A stretch of 33,754 nt of DNA, from IMG/VR virus record IMGVR_UViG_3300047319_000460, positions 1 through 33,754 of that record, one strand, 5' to 3'. Below are positions 11,956-20,227 of the stretch, one piece after another. A program made the position numbers and the translations under genes. The DNA is from a virus. The notes under the pieces are model-generated. The model worked only from the letters and a program-made list of their open reading frames with translations. It made no database searches and was not told the origin of the DNA. Each line of letters opens with the position of its first letter. Position 1 is the stretch's first letter.

Positions 11956-12257
11956 AACTAACGGTAGTCGATAAATCAGTCGATGACTTACGCGACAAGA
12001 CTCCGCCTGGAATGGCCTTCTGGGCTGGAACAGGGCCGAAGAGGACAACCTGTCGTGAGTGCGAGCATTACGAATTCAATGGCTACAAGAGCAATCGGGG
12101 CACTCATCGAGGAGGTACACTGAAGAACGGTAAGTGTGAGAAATACGCGACCATGATGGAGAAGGATGGATCTAAAATTCCGTTCGACACGCCATCATGC
12201 AAATACTTCAGCCTGAATAAAGCAGTCCCGCCAATCGTTAATCCAAGGAAAGACTAA
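11952..12257 (+). CDS. Small Cys-rich, probably zinc-binding phage protein
   Basis: The 101-residue protein has TCRECEHYEFNGYKSN, later KNGKCEKYATMM and DTPSCKYFSLN. The four Cys plus one His (C-x2-C-x-H ... C ... C) are spaced as in small zinc-binding phage proteins. It overlaps both neighbours (ATGA at the start, TAATG at the end), so it belongs to the five-gene block 11218-13379. It has no catalytic motif; a DNA- or protein-binding accessory role is likely. Confidence 0.65.
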   Translation: MKLTVVDKSVDDLRDKTPPGMAFWAGTGPKRTTCRECEHYEFNGYKSNRGTHRGGTLKNGKCEKYATMMEKDGSKIPFDTPSCKYFSLNKAVPPIVNPRKD

Positions 12258-12802
12258 TGGAACAGACAGTCATCACCGTTGCTGGCATTACGCCTCCGGC
12301 CCCTGGCAAGAAACAGGGCAAGATCATCGATACCAATGGAGGCTCATGGAATGTCTGGGGCGACAAGCTCCAGAACTACCGCATGGGGGTTTCCTATGAA
12401 ATTCAGTACGAAATCAAAGAGTTCAACAATCATAACTTTAATCTCATCAGCACCGCCAATCCAACGAACTCATTATCGCAGCAGTCGACACTGCCATTGC
12501 AGCGGCCACCTAACGCACAATACGTTCCTAATCAGCCAGGGCATCAGACCATGCCAAGCCAAGCGCCACAGGCTTGGCCCGGTCCTACACCAAAGGTGCA
12601 ACTGACAGTCAAGGACGAGATGATCTTCGTCTGCGGCATCATGAACAATTCAATGGCTAATGCCAACGTCAATCCTGTCGAGCTTACCCTCGTTGAGATG
12701 ATTGCCATGGTCAACAAGGCCAAGCAGGCTTGGCGAAACACGTTCGGAAAGTTTCAACAAGCCGACGATATGAACGATGAGTTACCGGATCTTGCTCAAT
12801 GA
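12257..12802 (+). CDS. Possible OB-fold single-strand DNA-binding protein
   Basis: The 181-residue protein opens with a beta-rich domain (VITVAGITPPAPGKKQGKII, DTNGGSWNVWGDKLQNY, VSYEIQYEIKEFNNHNFNLI) whose strand pattern and aromatic residues suit an OB fold. A Pro/Gln-rich linker follows (residues about 75-115), then a helical C-terminal domain (VKDEMIFVCGIMNNSMANAN, ELTLVEMIAMVNKAKQAW) and an acidic end (ADDMNDELPDLAQ). An N-terminal OB fold, flexible linker and acidic tip is the classical layout of single-strand-binding proteins. I infer that role from architecture, not from sequence identity. Confidence 0.5.
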   Translation: MEQTVITVAGITPPAPGKKQGKIIDTNGGSWNVWGDKLQNYRMGVSYEIQYEIKEFNNHNFNLISTANPTNSLSQQSTLPLQRPPNAQYVPNQPGHQTMPSQAPQAWPGPTPKVQLTVKDEMIFVCGIMNNSMANANVNPVELTLVEMIAMVNKAKQAWRNTFGKFQQADDMNDELPDLAQ

Positions 12803-13116
12803 GCAATGAGTTTTCATTCAGCGACGAGTGTCTGAAGGCCAACGAGGAGTGGGTGGATAAGGAGTATGCCGCCCAGCTCCTTGAGGACACCAAGACGCTT
12901 GTCATGGCACAGCGTCAGGCTGCGCTTGGCGAAATGGCTGTCAACAAGGCAGAGCAAACCATCAAGGCCTCTCCTGGCTGGTGGGACTATGTCGTATCCA
13001 TTGTCGATGCCAGGAGAGATGCCAACCTAGCCAAAGTCAGAGCGGAGCATAAAAAAATGCGGTTCTATGAGAATCAGTCCAGAGAAGCTAACGTCAGAGC
13101 GGAGATGAAACTCTAA
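12799..13116 (+). CDS. Hypothetical phage protein, helical
   Basis: The 105-residue protein begins in the previous stop (ATGA) and ends in the next start (TAATG). It is mostly helical and charged (ECLKANEEWVDKEYAAQLLE, then RQAALGEMAVNKAEQTIKAS), with a Trp-rich turn (PGWWDYVVSI) and a final basic helix (AEHKKMRFYENQSREANVRA). The tight coupling to both neighbours supports expression. I do not recognise the family. Confidence 0.65.
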   Translation: MSNEFSFSDECLKANEEWVDKEYAAQLLEDTKTLVMAQRQAALGEMAVNKAEQTIKASPGWWDYVVSIVDARRDANLAKVRAEHKKMRFYENQSREANVRAEMKL

Positions 13117-13379
13117 TGAAGTGTCCATACTGCGGATCCAGGATGGAAGGTCCTGGACCGGACGAGGTCTTATCGCCAAAGCGCAGGGCAATCTACAATT
13201 TCATCGCCGATGCCGGACTCAAGGGTGTTTCCAGAAAGGAAGCCTTCGCCAAGCTATTCCCGGGATCCAAGGCGGAGGCATCGCTGCGGACTGCGATCCA
13301 CGGCATCAACAAGGACATTGAGCCGAACAAGATCGTTTCCAATCACGGCATCATACGCTTGCTTGGAGTCGAGCATTAG
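13116..13379 (+). CDS. Zinc-ribbon plus winged-helix-like small protein
   Basis: The 87-residue protein begins MKCPYCGSRM, a single zinc knuckle. It continues with a helix-turn-helix-like part: LSPKRRAIYNFIADAGLKGV, SRKEAFAKLFPGS, LRTAIHGINKDIEPNKIVSN and a final beta hairpin (GIIRLLGVEH). This resembles a winged-helix DNA-binding domain. It is the last gene of the rightward operon. Its stop overlaps the convergent stop at 13376 by four bases, so no room exists for a separate terminator between the two long operons. Confidence 0.65.
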   Translation: MKCPYCGSRMEGPGPDEVLSPKRRAIYNFIADAGLKGVSRKEAFAKLFPGSKAEASLRTAIHGINKDIEPNKIVSNHGIIRLLGVEH

Positions 13380-16300
13380 GGGTGGTTCAGCAGCCGGTAG
13401 AAACGCTCTTTCTCTTCTTCGGTTGCCGAGGCATTAAAGTTTGCCTCTTTCCGCTTGGTTAGACGCGCCGATGGATTGAGCGTGGTCTTGATGTAGTAAG
13501 TCTGGAGCCCCTTAGGCACTCCAATCTCCGTCATCTTGTCCACGGCACCATCGATATTGCCCCTCTGGATCTGCTTGCGGATCTCCGGAAGTGCCTGAGA
13601 TAGTTTGTATTTCTGACGTTCCTCGAACTTGTAAAGCTCGCCCATGGCAGGGCCGCCAGGGGCCCCCTTGGAGAACGTCAGACCCATCAGAGGGCCAAAC
13701 AGCTTAAGCAGGTTGGTCTTGGTCTCACCCTCGCCTCTGGCCAGTTCTCCCATGGATTCGAACTGAGAAACCGGCACCTGGGCCGACATGAAGGCCGTGG
13801 CGATGTTGCCAGCATTCTGCACCATTTCCGTGGTGGAATGCGGATCTGGATTGTAGAGCTTGCGGCCAAAGCCGATGTCGTTTGAGGCCAGTTGCCATGC
13901 CGGTCTGACCATAGTGCCAAGCTTGCGCTTCACCATGTCGAATGGCGATGTAGACCAGCCAAGGACTTCTTCACCGATCTTGCCGGTCGGGTTCCGCATA
14001 TAGATGGCGGAGCCATCCTGCTGATAGCCGACCAGGACACGATCCTTCTTGCCCGGTTCGTTCTCCGATGTGGACGTAAGACTCTCGACGGAGTCAAACG
14101 GATGAGCCAGAACCTCGAACGGATGCTCCTTGGTCTTCTTCAACAGGGCTGCAATCCTATCGACATAGCCCATGCCGATCTCGCCAAGGGACTTATCGCC
14201 GCGTAACCTGTCAGAAATATCCTGAAGCAAAGAGTTACCGGCATACATAAGGCCAAGATCGAGAGCGACGGTCATCGTTGCCTTGCGCTTGGCATAGCTC
14301 CGGATCTTCTTCAGGGCTTCTGGACCGGCGTCTCTGCCGATCTGAGCCTGAACATCCCTCGGCAGACCGACAAACATATCCTTCATGGCACCGATGTTGC
14401 CAAGCGTGAAGGTCCTGGAGAACAGGGCCAGATTGGCGAACTTCCTGGCATTCTCAGACATCGACTCCGCTGGCAAGGCACCGGCATAGCGGTTAGCTAG
14501 GTGCGCCGCAGCACGGCCAGCGGTCTGCTCGTCATGCCCCTTGGCAATCAGGCTCTCCCTGAAGTTCGTGTAGAGACCCATCTGAAGGCGGGCGACCTGA
14601 TCCCACAGCAGGGTGTTGTGCCAGAAGTCGCCAAGGGTCTCGATCCTGCGCCTGACTGTATTGCCAGCCGCCTTGCTGAACAGGTCGGGAATTGCCGCCA
14701 GGGTCTCACCGGTCCAGGATTTGCGTGGTCCCAAGGTTGGCGCTTCCATCATCGAGGTGATGTCTTGCCTGCCAGCGCGGCCTCCAATCGGAACAAGGCC
14801 ATTCCTGACGGCATCCTGCATGAGCGGGATGTTCTTCAGAGCCCGGTCGCCATCGAAATAGATCCTGAAGGTCAGAACCTTACCCGGCATCGCCGGTAAG
14901 GCACGGCCCCACTCCACCGCGTTATGGATCAGCGGCGAGTACATGATGACCGACATGGTCTTGGCCTTGAGATTCATCAGGCCATTGTAGATTTGCCCCT
15001 GATCCTTGGCTAAGACCGACCGCAGCGGACCCTCGAAATCGGACCTGACATAGAGCGGCTTCTTCTCGAAGACGACGTTGCCGTTCTCGTCCTTGACCGC
15101 AGAGAGTCTGCCGGTTGCCGGATCAGGAGCAAGCTTGGGCTTCCAGGTCGTGAAGGCGGGATGATCGACGGTGAACCACTTGTAGGGACTGTCGGATGGC
15201 ACCGCCCCCTCGTGAACGGTTTCCTCGCCGGTCCTGGCACCAGCCTCCTTGATCTTGTTGATCAGAGTCCGGCCCGCCACGGCATCTCTCAGGCGGGCTG
15301 AAGCCAATGGCAGGGCACGGATATTCCTGGCAAGCTCGGCATCCTCGCCCAGGATCTTCTTGCCAGCCGCTTCGGTTTCCTCGGCAAACAGGTATTTTCT
15401 GCGCTTAGTGCTTGGCGAGGTGGTCCTGAGATTAGTGCCGATCTTCGTTAAGGAATTGGGTGGTGCATCGGTGCCACTGGAGACCTTGGGGCGGGGCGTG
15501 GGAGGGCCTTCAGAGCCGGAGGCAACCCGCAGAAACTCTCTCGGGGCATAGTATTTCCGGCCCTCGCCACTGACGATCCCGGCGTCGACGGCAGCATCCC
15601 AGGACTGACGAGACTCTGCCTGAAGTCCCTCCATAGCCGATCTTTCGGCAGGGGTAAGCTGAGCCAGCCCCCGGCCTTCGGCATGTTGCTGTGCAACAAA
15701 GTCGGCATTGCCCATCTCCTGGATGACGCTTTCCTCGTCGCCAGCCTCCCACATCCGCTTTTGCTGCTCTTCGGTGAAGTTCTTCTTGATGATCGTATCG
15801 ACTCTGGCCCACTGCCAGCGCGATGACCGCTTGCTGTCGGCAAAGTCCCTGGCAATGGCTCTGGCTTCGTTGGAGCCGCTCCTGGCCGCCATCGGCGTCA
15901 GCTTCATCTGGGCGTCGTTGACGATGTCGCCCAGAGAGCCATCCATCCATTGCTTGAGCTTGGCCACCACCGGACTGCGTGGTCCTGCAAGGATCTGGGT
16001 GTATTCGGCATTCTGATCCCGCATCAAGCGGGCTTGTTCCGCATAGTGGGCTCTGGTTTCTTCCGGATGCCATGGATCGTTAGCGTTAGCCTCAAGGCGA
16101 GGCAGCATGCCATCGTTCATCTCCACGACATTCCGCATCTGCTCGGCATTGAGGCCGGTTGGTGAGACCCGGTTATCGGCCAGGACCCCCTTGGCCAGCT
16201 TGTGCCCTGCCGCCGGAATGGCAGTGCCAACCACACCTTGGGCATAGGCTTGGCCGAGATCCTCGGTGACAGGCTTGCCTTCTATGACATTGGTTGCGGC

Positions 16301-16981
16301 TTTGGCACCCACCGAGACTCCAGGCTGGACAGCCACGGACTGAAACAGCAGATGCTTGAGCGGCTCCAGGGCCTTGGATCCCAAGCCAAACAGGCCCCAG
16401 CCTAGGCCAGAAGCAGCGCTAGAAACCCCGGTCTTTTGCAAAGCCCTGGTCCAGGCCCCCTCCTTGTCGCCAGGATGAGCCTTAAGCTCCTCGGCGTAGG
16501 CAGGGCCGATGGTCTTGGCGGCTTCGGCCAAGGCAGCGCCACCCATGCCGCCCATGATAGCTCCACCCGGCACCGGGGTCAGGGCTCCAGCGCCAGCACC
16601 AAGCAACCCACCGGCAATAACCGGGGCTCCTTCGGCAAACTGATAGGCCAGTTTTGGAGCAAGCTTGGCCTGTGGCGACAGCACATCGCTCCATTTCAAT
16701 GGAGCGGCTGCTGGACTGGGCTTCTCGGCCTCCGGAGTAACACCGGCCACCATCCCGGCACCCTGTCCCAGGCCGGTAAAGGCATGACCAAGACCTTGGG
16801 CTCCCGCCTCCAGAATTCCTGGCATGATGGGTTCCGGCTCTGGCGTAGCTGGAGCCTCTGGGGCTGGAGTCTTATCGAACTGATCGAAGATATTCTTAGA
16901 CTGCGCGGCACCGGTAGGTGCTGCTGCCACAGGTGCGGGCTGAGGTGCTGGCGAATCGAACTGGTCGAAGACGTTGGCCAT
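13376..16981 (-). CDS. Very large internal/ejection-type virion protein (1201 residues)
   Basis: The N-terminus carries two FDQFD motifs (NVFDQFD at 3-9 and NIFDQFD at 29-35) in a Pro/Ala-rich region, then a Gly/Ala-rich hydrophobic segment (residues about 120-160, GGLLGAGAGALTPVPGGAIM). The centre is charged and helical, and a conserved-looking block lies near residues 670-780 (MYSPLIHNAVEWGRALP, WHNTLLWDQVARLQMGLY). The last gene of a podovirus-like structural operon with this size and composition is usually an internal virion or DNA-ejection protein. The central part resembles large polyvalent phage proteins. I cannot name a domain with certainty. The start overlaps the upstream stop (TAATG). 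Confidence 0.65.
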   Translation of the reverse strand: MANVFDQFDSPAPQPAPVAAAPTGAAQSKNIFDQFDKTPAPEAPATPEPEPIMPGILEAGAQGLGHAFTGLGQGAGMVAGVTPEAEKPSPAAAPLKWSDVLSPQAKLAPKLAYQFAEGAPVIAGGLLGAGAGALTPVPGGAIMGGMGGAALAEAAKTIGPAYAEELKAHPGDKEGAWTRALQKTGVSSAASGLGWGLFGLGSKALEPLKHLLFQSVAVQPGVSVGAKAATNVIEGKPVTEDLGQAYAQGVVGTAIPAAGHKLAKGVLADNRVSPTGLNAEQMRNVVEMNDGMLPRLEANANDPWHPEETRAHYAEQARLMRDQNAEYTQILAGPRSPVVAKLKQWMDGSLGDIVNDAQMKLTPMAARSGSNEARAIARDFADSKRSSRWQWARVDTIIKKNFTEEQQKRMWEAGDEESVIQEMGNADFVAQQHAEGRGLAQLTPAERSAMEGLQAESRQSWDAAVDAGIVSGEGRKYYAPREFLRVASGSEGPPTPRPKVSSGTDAPPNSLTKIGTNLRTTSPSTKRRKYLFAEETEAAGKKILGEDAELARNIRALPLASARLRDAVAGRTLINKIKEAGARTGEETVHEGAVPSDSPYKWFTVDHPAFTTWKPKLAPDPATGRLSAVKDENGNVVFEKKPLYVRSDFEGPLRSVLAKDQGQIYNGLMNLKAKTMSVIMYSPLIHNAVEWGRALPAMPGKVLTFRIYFDGDRALKNIPLMQDAVRNGLVPIGGRAGRQDITSMMEAPTLGPRKSWTGETLAAIPDLFSKAAGNTVRRRIETLGDFWHNTLLWDQVARLQMGLYTNFRESLIAKGHDEQTAGRAAAHLANRYAGALPAESMSENARKFANLALFSRTFTLGNIGAMKDMFVGLPRDVQAQIGRDAGPEALKKIRSYAKRKATMTVALDLGLMYAGNSLLQDISDRLRGDKSLGEIGMGYVDRIAALLKKTKEHPFEVLAHPFDSVESLTSTSENEPGKKDRVLVGYQQDGSAIYMRNPTGKIGEEVLGWSTSPFDMVKRKLGTMVRPAWQLASNDIGFGRKLYNPDPHSTTEMVQNAGNIATAFMSAQVPVSQFESMGELARGEGETKTNLLKLFGPLMGLTFSKGAPGGPAMGELYKFEERQKYKLSQALPEIRKQIQRGNIDGAVDKMTEIGVPKGLQTYYIKTTLNPSARLTKRKEANFNASATEEEKERFYRLLNHP

Positions 16982-19707
16982 TACTCACCAAGCAGCTTGG
17001 CCGCCCATCCTGGGTATTTTGCCTCGAACTGAGCCCTTATGGCTGGGTTATCCTTGTTGTTTTTGAGAAACTCAAGGGCTCCGTCTGGAGGCGGCGCTAC
17101 ACCACGCTGACGTTGCGCTTCAACGAACGAAGTGGCTTCCTGCACTCGCCTGTTGACCTCCGCAATTTTCTTGTCTCTTGGAATAGTCGGATCGTTGTTA
17201 ACCGCATTCTGGATAGACACGATGCTGCTCGGAGGCAGGCCGCCCTGGCTGGATGCGCGGCCCAGCAATCGGCCAGTCTTTACTGGTTCACCAGTTGCAG
17301 GATCGGTAATGACTCCGGTCTTGGTATTGGCGCGACCAACCTTTACCTCGTTAGTTACTGGGTCGGTGTAGTTCAGAAACTGATACTTGCCCTGATCAAG
17401 AAGACGACTCTGGTAAGCCTCCATCCTCGCTTCGTGCGGAGTCGTGCGAGTGTATTTGTTCAGTTCACCCTGGGCATGACGGAATAGCTCTTCCGCCTTC
17501 TGGTTGATCTGCTGCTCGCTGCGAAGCTCGCCACGCTGCTTGTCGAGATAGGCAACACCGGACTCGGCACCCTCAGCCAAGCCAGCAACACCGGGCTTGG
17601 TGCTTTGCGCCATCTTCAAACCGGCCTGAACCAATGCCATCCATGGCGACCGCGTTGCTCGCTGGCCAAAGTCACGGCTCAAGGCATCCGGATAGGGCTG
17701 GGCACTTCTTGGCATACTGAAATCGCTGAGCTTCATATCGGAATTGAGTCCAGCCAATCGGCTGCGATTGGGATAGCCGCCAGTGCGGTCTGCGCCGCTG
17801 GCCACCTGAACGTCGGGCTGAGATGGGGCCGGAGGCGGAGCCGTTCTCGGGGTTGTATCCGTGGATACAGGACCCCGTGCTGGAGAGCCTAACGCGGCCT
17901 GATTGTATGGCCCCTTGAGAGCTGAAGTATCGAACGGTCCTGGAGCATTAGCGGCCTCTTCCCTTCTCAGCGGATCACGGAGAAGACCAGCCTGACGCAG
18001 TATCTCGGCTTGGTCACCAACCGGCGCGTTTGCCGGTGAAGGCGTGGCTTGGGCTGCTCCAGCCGTTGCCGGAGCCGCAGTATGCGGAAACATCGTCACA
18101 TCGCCCTTGTAGTCAGCTTGGCCGCGATTGAATGGCCACATGCCAAGGTTCGGGGCTTCGCGCTCTATAGGACGGCTGTAATCTGGCTCTGCTGGGGCAG
18201 CGGCATCTATCGGATTGAAGTCATCAGGCGAGTATTCCTCTACGTCCACGCCGCCGTCTGTGGCATAGCCATGAGGAGCCTTGCCGCCTCGCTTCATCAT
18301 AAGGAGCGGCAGCACGGCTGATGCCATCTTCGCCATGTCGCCCATGCCGCTTGAGCTTGATCCTCCGCTACTAGTGGGAGGGTTCAGATTGAGATTGTTA
18401 TGAGACTGGCCTGACGTGTCTTGCATCGGGATGTACGGAATAGGGCTCAATCCCTCAGTCTCACCGCCTCCGGCAAAACCCATACCAGCATCATAGGGAC
18501 TGACAGCGCCACCACCGGCAACCGTACCGCCTCGTTTGAGGAGAAACGGTATGACGGCGGAGGCCATCTTTGCTATATCGCCAATGCCGCCGGAGGAGCT
18601 AGACCCACCGCTCTGGCTCGGCGGATTCAGGTTGAGATTGTTGTGCGATTGCCCCGATGTCATGTGCAGCGGGATGCGGGGGATGGGATTCAGATCCCCG
18701 TAAGGCGACAGTGATGGTTCTTCATCGTCACTCCCACCGCTGGCATAATGAACAGGACCACCGGATCGGTAATAGGTCGGACCAAATCCGGCTTCGTTTG
18801 CAGGGCCGGTATACATCGAGGCATTAGGGCTGTTTGGTGTGCTGGTCGAACCGCCACTGCCGTCAAAGGCACCGGCTGCACCGGCAATACCAGCCCCGGC
18901 GACACCTAGACCGGTAATCTGATTAAACAGGCTGGGTTGGGCTGGTGTTGTGGACGTGTTTCCAACACCCGTTGTGGTGCCACCCATGGCACCGGCCAGA
19001 CCTCCGGTAATGCCAGCCAGGAACTGAGCTTGCTGATAGGGATAGGCGATCTGAGCCAGGATCTGCTGATACGGGCTCATCAGCTCGGCTTGGGTCTGCT
19101 GCTGTTGCTGAGTGCCAACCATGCCCAGGGCGTTGGTGGCTTGCAGATTGCCGGTTTGCAGGTTCTGCCAGCCTTGAGCGGATTGAAGAGCCTGCTGCTT
19201 GGCTTGCTGAGCCGCCGACAGCGCTTGTCCATAGAAGCCGGATCGGGCCTGGGCCAGGATATCGCCTTGTGTCTTGTCTAGGTTGCCGCTGACCAAGCCA
19301 AGACGATCAGCACCGACACCACCGGCCATGGCGGTGGACTGCCCCATGGTCTGAACCCGCTGCGGATCGAAGATGTACTTCTTGATGTCGGCTTCGGTCT
19401 GATCCGCATACGGATTCATATTCTGGTTGATGTCGTCCTGCGTAATCGGAGCCTGTGCCGTCTGGAGATTGGCTCCGGCGGTGTTATTCAGGCTGCCCTG
19501 CATGCCCAGGATCTGATTGAACGATTGAGTCTGGAATGGATTGAAGCCAGCGACCGGCGCTGCTGGCATCTGGAACGGCTGCTGCGCCGCCCCCTGCGCC
19601 ATATTGAGGGCTTGAGTGCCAGCGGCTCCTATCTGCGGGGCTGGCGTATAGGTCTGCGTTTGGTTAGTAGCGGTAACTTGTGGCTTGGGTTGACAAAGAC
19701 CGCCCAT
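16981..19707 (-). CDS. Large Gly/Gln-rich virion protein with internal duplication (908 residues)
   Basis: The N-terminal 300 residues are rich in Gln, Ala and Asn (MGGLCQPKPQVTATNQTQTY, QQAKQQALQSAQGWQ). Residues about 336-394 and 417-476 are two copies of one segment; each has SGQSHNNLNLNPP, then GGSSSSG, DMAKMASAV (or DIAKMASAV) and a KRGG ending. A Pro-rich part follows, then a helical C-terminal part (EELFRHAQGELNKYTR). RGG and YASGG-type spacers are common in internal proteins of podovirus-like phages. The placement between GNAT and the 1201-residue gene supports an ejection-protein role. The function is inferred from context. Confidence 0.6.
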   Translation of the reverse strand: MGGLCQPKPQVTATNQTQTYTPAPQIGAAGTQALNMAQGAAQQPFQMPAAPVAGFNPFQTQSFNQILGMQGSLNNTAGANLQTAQAPITQDDINQNMNPYADQTEADIKKYIFDPQRVQTMGQSTAMAGGVGADRLGLVSGNLDKTQGDILAQARSGFYGQALSAAQQAKQQALQSAQGWQNLQTGNLQATNALGMVGTQQQQQTQAELMSPYQQILAQIAYPYQQAQFLAGITGGLAGAMGGTTTGVGNTSTTPAQPSLFNQITGLGVAGAGIAGAAGAFDGSGGSTSTPNSPNASMYTGPANEAGFGPTYYRSGGPVHYASGGSDDEEPSLSPYGDLNPIPRIPLHMTSGQSHNNLNLNPPSQSGGSSSSGGIGDIAKMASAVIPFLLKRGGTVAGGGAVSPYDAGMGFAGGGETEGLSPIPYIPMQDTSGQSHNNLNLNPPTSSGGSSSSGMGDMAKMASAVLPLLMMKRGGKAPHGYATDGGVDVEEYSPDDFNPIDAAAPAEPDYSRPIEREAPNLGMWPFNRGQADYKGDVTMFPHTAAPATAGAAQATPSPANAPVGDQAEILRQAGLLRDPLRREEAANAPGPFDTSALKGPYNQAALGSPARGPVSTDTTPRTAPPPAPSQPDVQVASGADRTGGYPNRSRLAGLNSDMKLSDFSMPRSAQPYPDALSRDFGQRATRSPWMALVQAGLKMAQSTKPGVAGLAEGAESGVAYLDKQRGELRSEQQINQKAEELFRHAQGELNKYTRTTPHEARMEAYQSRLLDQGKYQFLNYTDPVTNEVKVGRANTKTGVITDPATGEPVKTGRLLGRASSQGGLPPSSIVSIQNAVNNDPTIPRDKKIAEVNRRVQEATSFVEAQRQRGVAPPPDGALEFLKNNKDNPAIRAQFEAKYPGWAAKLLGE

Positions 19708-19716
19708 TTGATGCCC

Positions 19717-20226
19717 TTAATGAGCCGTTCGCGACAGGCTCGATCCGGCTGTTAACGAGCCGGGATAATAGAGGAATAGCTCGCCTATTTTTGGGAACAT
19801 GCGGCGGAACAGCCTGCACTTGGCTTCGGTTCTGTGATTGGTAACCACCGCAGACATTAAGGGCATCCCGATGATATCGGCTTGGGTCTTCATCCAGCCG
19901 GTGAGTGTCTTGGCGTGGCCGGTCGTTCGGTATTCCGGATCGACAAACACCAGGAAATCCGTCAGGTGCTTGTCGTAAGTGTACCACAGATCAGAGATAC
20001 AGAGGCCGCAGATAGCCTCCAGGCCCCCTTCCCTGCCGATCACACCGATGATGCCTCTGAGGCCGGGGTCGTCCTCAGGGATTGCATCCGGATTGAGGAA
20101 TCTGGTCAGCATCCAGTGCAGCTTGTCCGGAGCCAGGGAGAACTGATCGTTCTCATTGTGGGCTTGCAGGAACAGCCTGAGGCACTCCTGGTAGTCACGC
20201 ATGGTGGCGGCACGGACAATTTCCAT
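19717..20226 (-). CDS. GNAT-family N-acetyltransferase in the virion operon
   Basis: The 169-residue protein has the GNAT layout: an N-terminal strand-helix (MEIVRAATMRDYQECLRLF), a central strand pair (LEAICGLCISDLWYTYDKHL) and motif A, FLVFVDPEYRTTGHAKTLTG, with the acetyl-CoA pyrophosphate loop in a slightly altered form (RTTGHA in place of RGxGxG/A). Phage acetyltransferases are often found between tail and ejection genes, and some modify host proteins. The target is unknown. It starts one base after the stop of the 1234-residue gene. Confidence 0.8.
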   Translation of the reverse strand: MEIVRAATMRDYQECLRLFLQAHNENDQFSLAPDKLHWMLTRFLNPDAIPEDDPGLRGIIGVIGREGGLEAICGLCISDLWYTYDKHLTDFLVFVDPEYRTTGHAKTLTGWMKTQADIIGMPLMSAVVTNHRTEAKCRLFRRMFPKIGELFLYYPGSLTAGSSLSRTAH

Positions 20227-20227
20227 A

